Positions 5,844 to 5,849 of a DNA stretch of 5,849 nucleotides are shown here, piece by piece. Origin of the DNA: Candidatus Cloacimonadota bacterium (GTDB lineage: Bacteria; Cloacimonadota; Cloacimonadia; Cloacimonadales; TCS61); assembly GCA_027858325.1 (NCBI GenBank), contig JAQICU010000055.1, positions 1 through 5,849 on the forward strand. Reading direction: 5' to 3'. The position numbers were made by a program, and so were the translations under genes. Each line of letters starts with the position of its first letter. Positions within the stretch are counted from its first letter, which is position 1. The notes under the pieces are model-generated. The model worked only from the letters and a program-made list of their open reading frames with translations, had not been told where the DNA came from and ran no database searches.

Positions 5844-5849
5844 TACTTT

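Overview
The window is AT-rich and reads like a member of the FCB superphylum, most plausibly a Candidatus Cloacimonadota-type bacterium. The main clue is two secreted-protein genes ending in type A C-terminal sorting domains with the linker motif YPNPFNP, the block YNIKGQKVKTL and the terminus KKMLLLK. That style is familiar from Cloacimonadota and related FCB lineages. The assignment is inference from sequence style; no search was run.

Left part, plus strand (1-2598): the end of a phosphatidylserine decarboxylase-like gene overlaps pssA (phosphatidylserine synthase) by 4 bases, forming a phosphatidylethanolamine-synthesis pair. After a 197-base gap holding a good sigma-70-like promoter (TTGACA-16-TATAAA) comes a two-gene unit: an unrecognised 230-residue helical protein and a ComF-family protein (zinc fingers plus phosphoribosyltransferase) that starts one base after the first gene's stop codon.

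Middle (2599-2865): no gene. The 267 bases are packed with inverted repeats: a 63-base foldback, a pair of oppositely oriented palindromic units whose stems differ by compensatory changes, and a 12-bp hairpin between the convergent genes.

Right part, minus strand (2866-5849): a 785-residue secreted, two-section right-handed beta-helix protein with a sorting domain. Upstream of it, across a 78-base gap with a 16-bp RNA hairpin, lies a broken gene for a smaller sorting-domain protein. It has two apparent frameshifts in A runs and one in-frame stop.

The housekeeping genes are ordinary. The points that merit follow-up are the covarying palindromic units, the heptamer repeat coding the linker before the sorting domain, the triply damaged cargo gene, the hairpin upstream of the beta-helix gene, and a serine replacing glycine at the predicted self-cleavage site of the decarboxylase. 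I see no evidence for a new defence, CRISPR or mobile-enzyme system.
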